In this document: positions 6,781 through 8,565 of the stretch, one piece after another | Numbering within the stretch: the first letter of the stretch is position 1 | Layout of the letters: every line of letters begins with the position of its first letter | Assembly: GCA_016867725.1 (NCBI GenBank) | Contig: VGIX01000059.1 | Location: 1 to 8,565 of the forward strand | Reading direction: 5' to 3' | Length of the DNA stretch: 8,565 nucleotides | From: Candidatus Effluviviaceae Genus I sp. | GTDB lineage: Bacteria; Joyebacterota; Joyebacteria; Joyebacterales; Joyebacteraceae | Made by a program: the position numbers and the translations under genes | Notes under the pieces: generated by a model | Database searches by the model: none | Told to the model about the DNA's origin: nothing | Seen by the model: only the letters and a program-made list of their open reading frames with translations

Positions 6781-7492
6781 AATCAGACCACTCGTACTCC
6801 TGAGCCGAGAACCGCTTCCCGTTCGCGCCGAAGTCCGGAAGCAGCGCCGGGACCAGGGCTCCCGGCAGCACGGTCGTCACATCGTGCTCCCCCTTCGGGC
6901 CGCCCATGTCCGTCCTCAGCCACCCCGGGTCCACCGTGTTCACGAGCACGTTGGTGCCACCGAGCCTCGCGGCGAGGTCCGCCGTGTACTTGTCGACCGC
7001 CGCCTTCGACACGCTGTAGGGCGCGAGCTCGGGGATGTCCCTGATGCCGGAGGTCAGGTTGACGATGCGCCCGTAGCCCCGCCTGATCATCCCGGGTGCG
7101 AACGCGTTGCACAGGTCCACGAGGGCCAACACGTTCACGTCGAACACGTCCTGCCACGTCGACCTATCGATCTTCCACACGGACTGCCACGCATTCTGGA
7201 CGGCCGCGTTGTTGTAGAGGATGTCGATGTGACCAGGGCGCCTCTCCACGCCGCGGACGACGGCCCGGACTCCCGCCCTCGTGCCGAGGTCGCCCGCGAC
7301 CACCGCGGTCTTCACGGTATACGCGTCGAGCAGCTCGAGCGTCCTCGTCGTGTGCGCCCTCGTCCTGCCGTGCACCACGACGTTGCAGTCGAACTGCGCG
7401 AGGCCGAGCGCGATCTGCTGCCCGATGCCCCTGCTGGAGCCCGTCACCAGCGCCCACCTGCCCGCGAGGGAGGTCACGCTCTTCCCGGCCAA
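6779..7492 (-). CDS. Short-chain dehydrogenase/reductase (SDR)
   Basis: 237 residues, the classical SDR size, with a single Rossmann domain. The nucleotide-binding motif is TGSSRGIG (17-24). HGRT follows strand 2 with Arg43, which suggests NADP(H) preference. Asp68 is the usual adenine-contacting Asp in AGDL. NNAAV (94-98) replaces the common NNAG. The catalytic tetrad is complete: Asn120, Ser148, Tyr159 and Lys163 in YSVSK. DPGWLRTDM follows, as in 3-oxoacyl-ACP reductase-like and glucose-dehydrogenase-like SDRs. The start is TTG at 7492, chosen because GGAGGAG lies 7 bases upstream; the overlapping ATG at 7499 is in another frame. The gene is wedged between the binding-protein and permease genes (gaps 19 and 12 bases), so it is expressed with the importer. 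That suggests it acts on the imported compound or its product, for example as a sugar oxidoreductase. SDR substrate cannot be deduced from sequence alone. Confidence 0.92.
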   Translation of the reverse strand: MAGKSVTSLAGRWALVTGSSRGIGQQIALGLAQFDCNVVVHGRTRAHTTRTLELLDAYTVKTAVVAGDLGTRAGVRAVVRGVERRPGHIDILYNNAAVQNAWQSVWKIDRSTWQDVFDVNVLALVDLCNAFAPGMIRRGYGRIVNLTSGIRDIPELAPYSVSKAAVDKYTADLAARLGGTNVLVNTVDPGWLRTDMGGPKGEHDVTTVLPGALVPALLPDFGANGKRFSAQEYEWSD

Positions 7493-7499
7493 TCGGCAT

Positions 7500-7506
7500 C
7501 TCCTCC
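7500..7506 (-). promoter_or_regulatory. Shine-Dalgarno deciding the TTG start of the SDR gene
   Basis: On the minus strand GGAGGAG (7506-7500) is followed by seven bases and then TTG (7492-7490), in frame with the Rossmann motif. The next in-frame candidate, the GTG at codon 6, would be about 22 bases away, too far to use this site. Confidence 0.65.
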
Positions 7507-7511
7507 GTGCG

Positions 7512-8565
7512 TCACCGCCCGCCGCCGGACGCCGCCTCCGCAGTGCCGCGCGGCCTGAGCGTCGTGAGGACCAGCAGGCACTCTCCCCTGTCGAACTTGT
7601 TCGGCGACGGGTCCGCGTAGGGGTTCTCGGCCGTGGGGAACCCGTCGAACCTGCCCGTGTTGAACTCGGCCCACGAGGGGTTGGGGTAGAGGGGGATCGC
7701 CGGGGCCTCAGCCGCGAAGATGCGCTGGAGCTGCGCGGCGAGCCGTCTCTGTCCGTCGGCGTCGGCCTCGCGCTCGAACGCCGCGAGGATGCTGTCCGCG
7801 CGCGCGCTGCCGAACCGGTGCCAGTTCCCGGTCGCGATCTCGCCGACCGGCTCGACGGTCTCGGACGACATGAGCCACCGGTAGAACGTGTAGGGCGTCG
7901 GCCCCTCGTAGGACCACCCGAGACTCAGGTCGAAGTCGCCCTCCTGGACGCGCTGGAACCACGCGCCGAAGTCGAACGTCCGCACCGACGCCTTCACGCC
8001 GATGTCGGCGAACCCCCTCGACATCACCTGCGCCGCCCGCACCCAGTCGGACCACCCGGACACCGTCAGGATCTCGAACTCGAGGCGACGGCCCGCCGGG
8101 TCGACGCGGAACCCGTCCTCGCTCCGCCGGTACCCCAGCTCGTCGAGGAGCGCGTTCGCCTTCGCGACGTCGTGGCCCACCCAGTCGCCCGCGGCCAGCG
8201 CCTGCGGGTCCTTCCAGGACAGGAACGCATCGCTCAGGGCCGTCGCGTCCGCGGGGCGCGAGTAGCGGTAGAGCGCGACGTCGATGAGCAGTTCGCGGTC
8301 GACGGCGAGGCTGAACGCCTTCCGCGCCCGGACGTCGTCGAACGGAGGGCGCGTCGTGTTGACGTAGAGGAAGATCGTGCTCCCGGTCAGCGGGAACCAG
8401 TACGCGTGCGTCTCGGGCGAGCGCGCCACGAAGACGCGATCGATGGCGGGCACGAAGTTGCCGGCCCAGTCCACCTCATCGAACACGAGCGCGAGGTTGG
8501 CGCGGTCGTTCGAGGGCAGCGCCGGGAAGCGCAGCGCCTCGACCGCGGGCTTGCCCTCCTGCCAG
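7512..8565 (-). CDS. Family 5 extracytoplasmic solute-binding protein of an ABC importer, N-terminus off the right edge (partial)
   Basis: The frame is open from the window end (first full codon 8564-8562) to the TGA at 7514-7512, giving 350 residues. Full-length members have about 550-650, so the signal peptide and first lobe are missing. Family features, numbered from the first in-window codon: LRFPALPSNDRANLAL (11-26), EVDWAGNFVPAID (30-42), ARKAFSLAVDRE in the hinge/second lobe, a KANALLDELGY helix, and GPTPYTFYRWLMSSE. The C-terminal NPYADPSP and LLVLTTLRPR resemble oligosaccharide-binding members such as the cellobiose/laminaribiose binders of Thermotoga more than classical OppA. That comparison is from memory, not alignment. 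It would sit in the periplasm, anchored or free, and deliver ligand to the two permeases encoded downstream. The tail (TAEAASGGGR) is low complexity. SBP_bac_5 membership is firm; a beta-oligosaccharide ligand is inferred. Confidence 0.93.
   Translation of the reverse strand, partial: WQEGKPAVEALRFPALPSNDRANLALVFDEVDWAGNFVPAIDRVFVARSPETHAYWFPLTGSTIFLYVNTTRPPFDDVRARKAFSLAVDRELLIDVALYRYSRPADATALSDAFLSWKDPQALAAGDWVGHDVAKANALLDELGYRRSEDGFRVDPAGRRLEFEILTVSGWSDWVRAAQVMSRGFADIGVKASVRTFDFGAWFQRVQEGDFDLSLGWSYEGPTPYTFYRWLMSSETVEPVGEIATGNWHRFGSARADSILAAFEREADADGQRRLAAQLQRIFAAEAPAIPLYPNPSWAEFNTGRFDGFPTAENPYADPSPNKFDRGECLLVLTTLRPRGTAEAASGGGR

Noticed and set aside
5363-7558. Long plus-strand open frame (731 codons) opposite the permeases and SDR
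   Set aside because: It is antisense to three genes with clear family motifs. The product is His/Arg/Glu/Pro-rich without recognisable structure or a ribosome-binding site.
1-8565. CRISPR array, tRNA/rRNA, insertion sequence or long direct repeats
   Set aside because: By eye I found no regularly spaced repeats, tRNA-like cloverleaf, transposase frame or target duplication. The window is essentially filled with coding sequence.

Overview
The window is a G+C-rich stretch of bacterial DNA with almost no intergenic space. It carries seven protein genes: two on the plus strand (left) and five on the minus strand (right), meeting tail to tail near 3874-3881. The gene at 721-3873 looks like a signal-peptide protein ending in an outer-membrane beta-barrel, which points to a diderm (Gram-negative) host. 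Strong GGAGG ribosome-binding sites, frequent GTG/TTG starts and high GC fit several poorly cultured high-GC phyla. I cannot name the phylum from this sequence.

Left block, plus strand (1-3873). The C-terminal half of a family GH1 beta-glucosidase (entering from the left edge, stop at 706-708) is followed after 12 bases by a 1050-residue secreted protein. That protein has an N-terminal clan GH-A (GH2-like) TIM-barrel glycosidase domain with both catalytic glutamates, then about 600 residues that read as transmembrane beta-strands. A perfect 12-bp stem-loop with a short T-run, 38 bases past its stop, is the likely terminator. It lies inside the coding sequence of the convergent ABC ATPase gene.

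Right block, minus strand (8565 down to 3882). The apparent operon order is: family 5 extracytoplasmic solute-binding protein (N-terminus beyond the right edge), short-chain dehydrogenase/reductase (SDR), DppB/OppB-type permease, DppC/OppC-type permease, DppD/OppD-type ATPase. Gaps are 19, 12 and 13 bases, then an 8-base overlap. No second (OppF/DppF-type) ATPase follows.

Inferred role. The transporter belongs by sequence to the peptide/opine/nickel superfamily. Its binding protein resembles members known to take up beta-linked oligosaccharides, such as those beside glucanase and beta-glucosidase genes in Thermotoga, and here it sits next to two glycosidases. A coherent model is a beta-glucan/cello-oligosaccharide utilisation locus. 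The barrel-linked enzyme would process glycans at the outer membrane, the ABC system would import the oligosaccharides, GH1 would release glucose, and the SDR might oxidise or reduce a sugar product. Substrate and pathway are not proven by the sequence.

The most unusual items are the glycosidase/outer-membrane-barrel fusion, the terminator hairpin inside a neighbouring gene, and the SDR gene inside the ABC operon. I saw no tRNA, rRNA, CRISPR array, insertion sequence or gene-free stretch above 300 bases.
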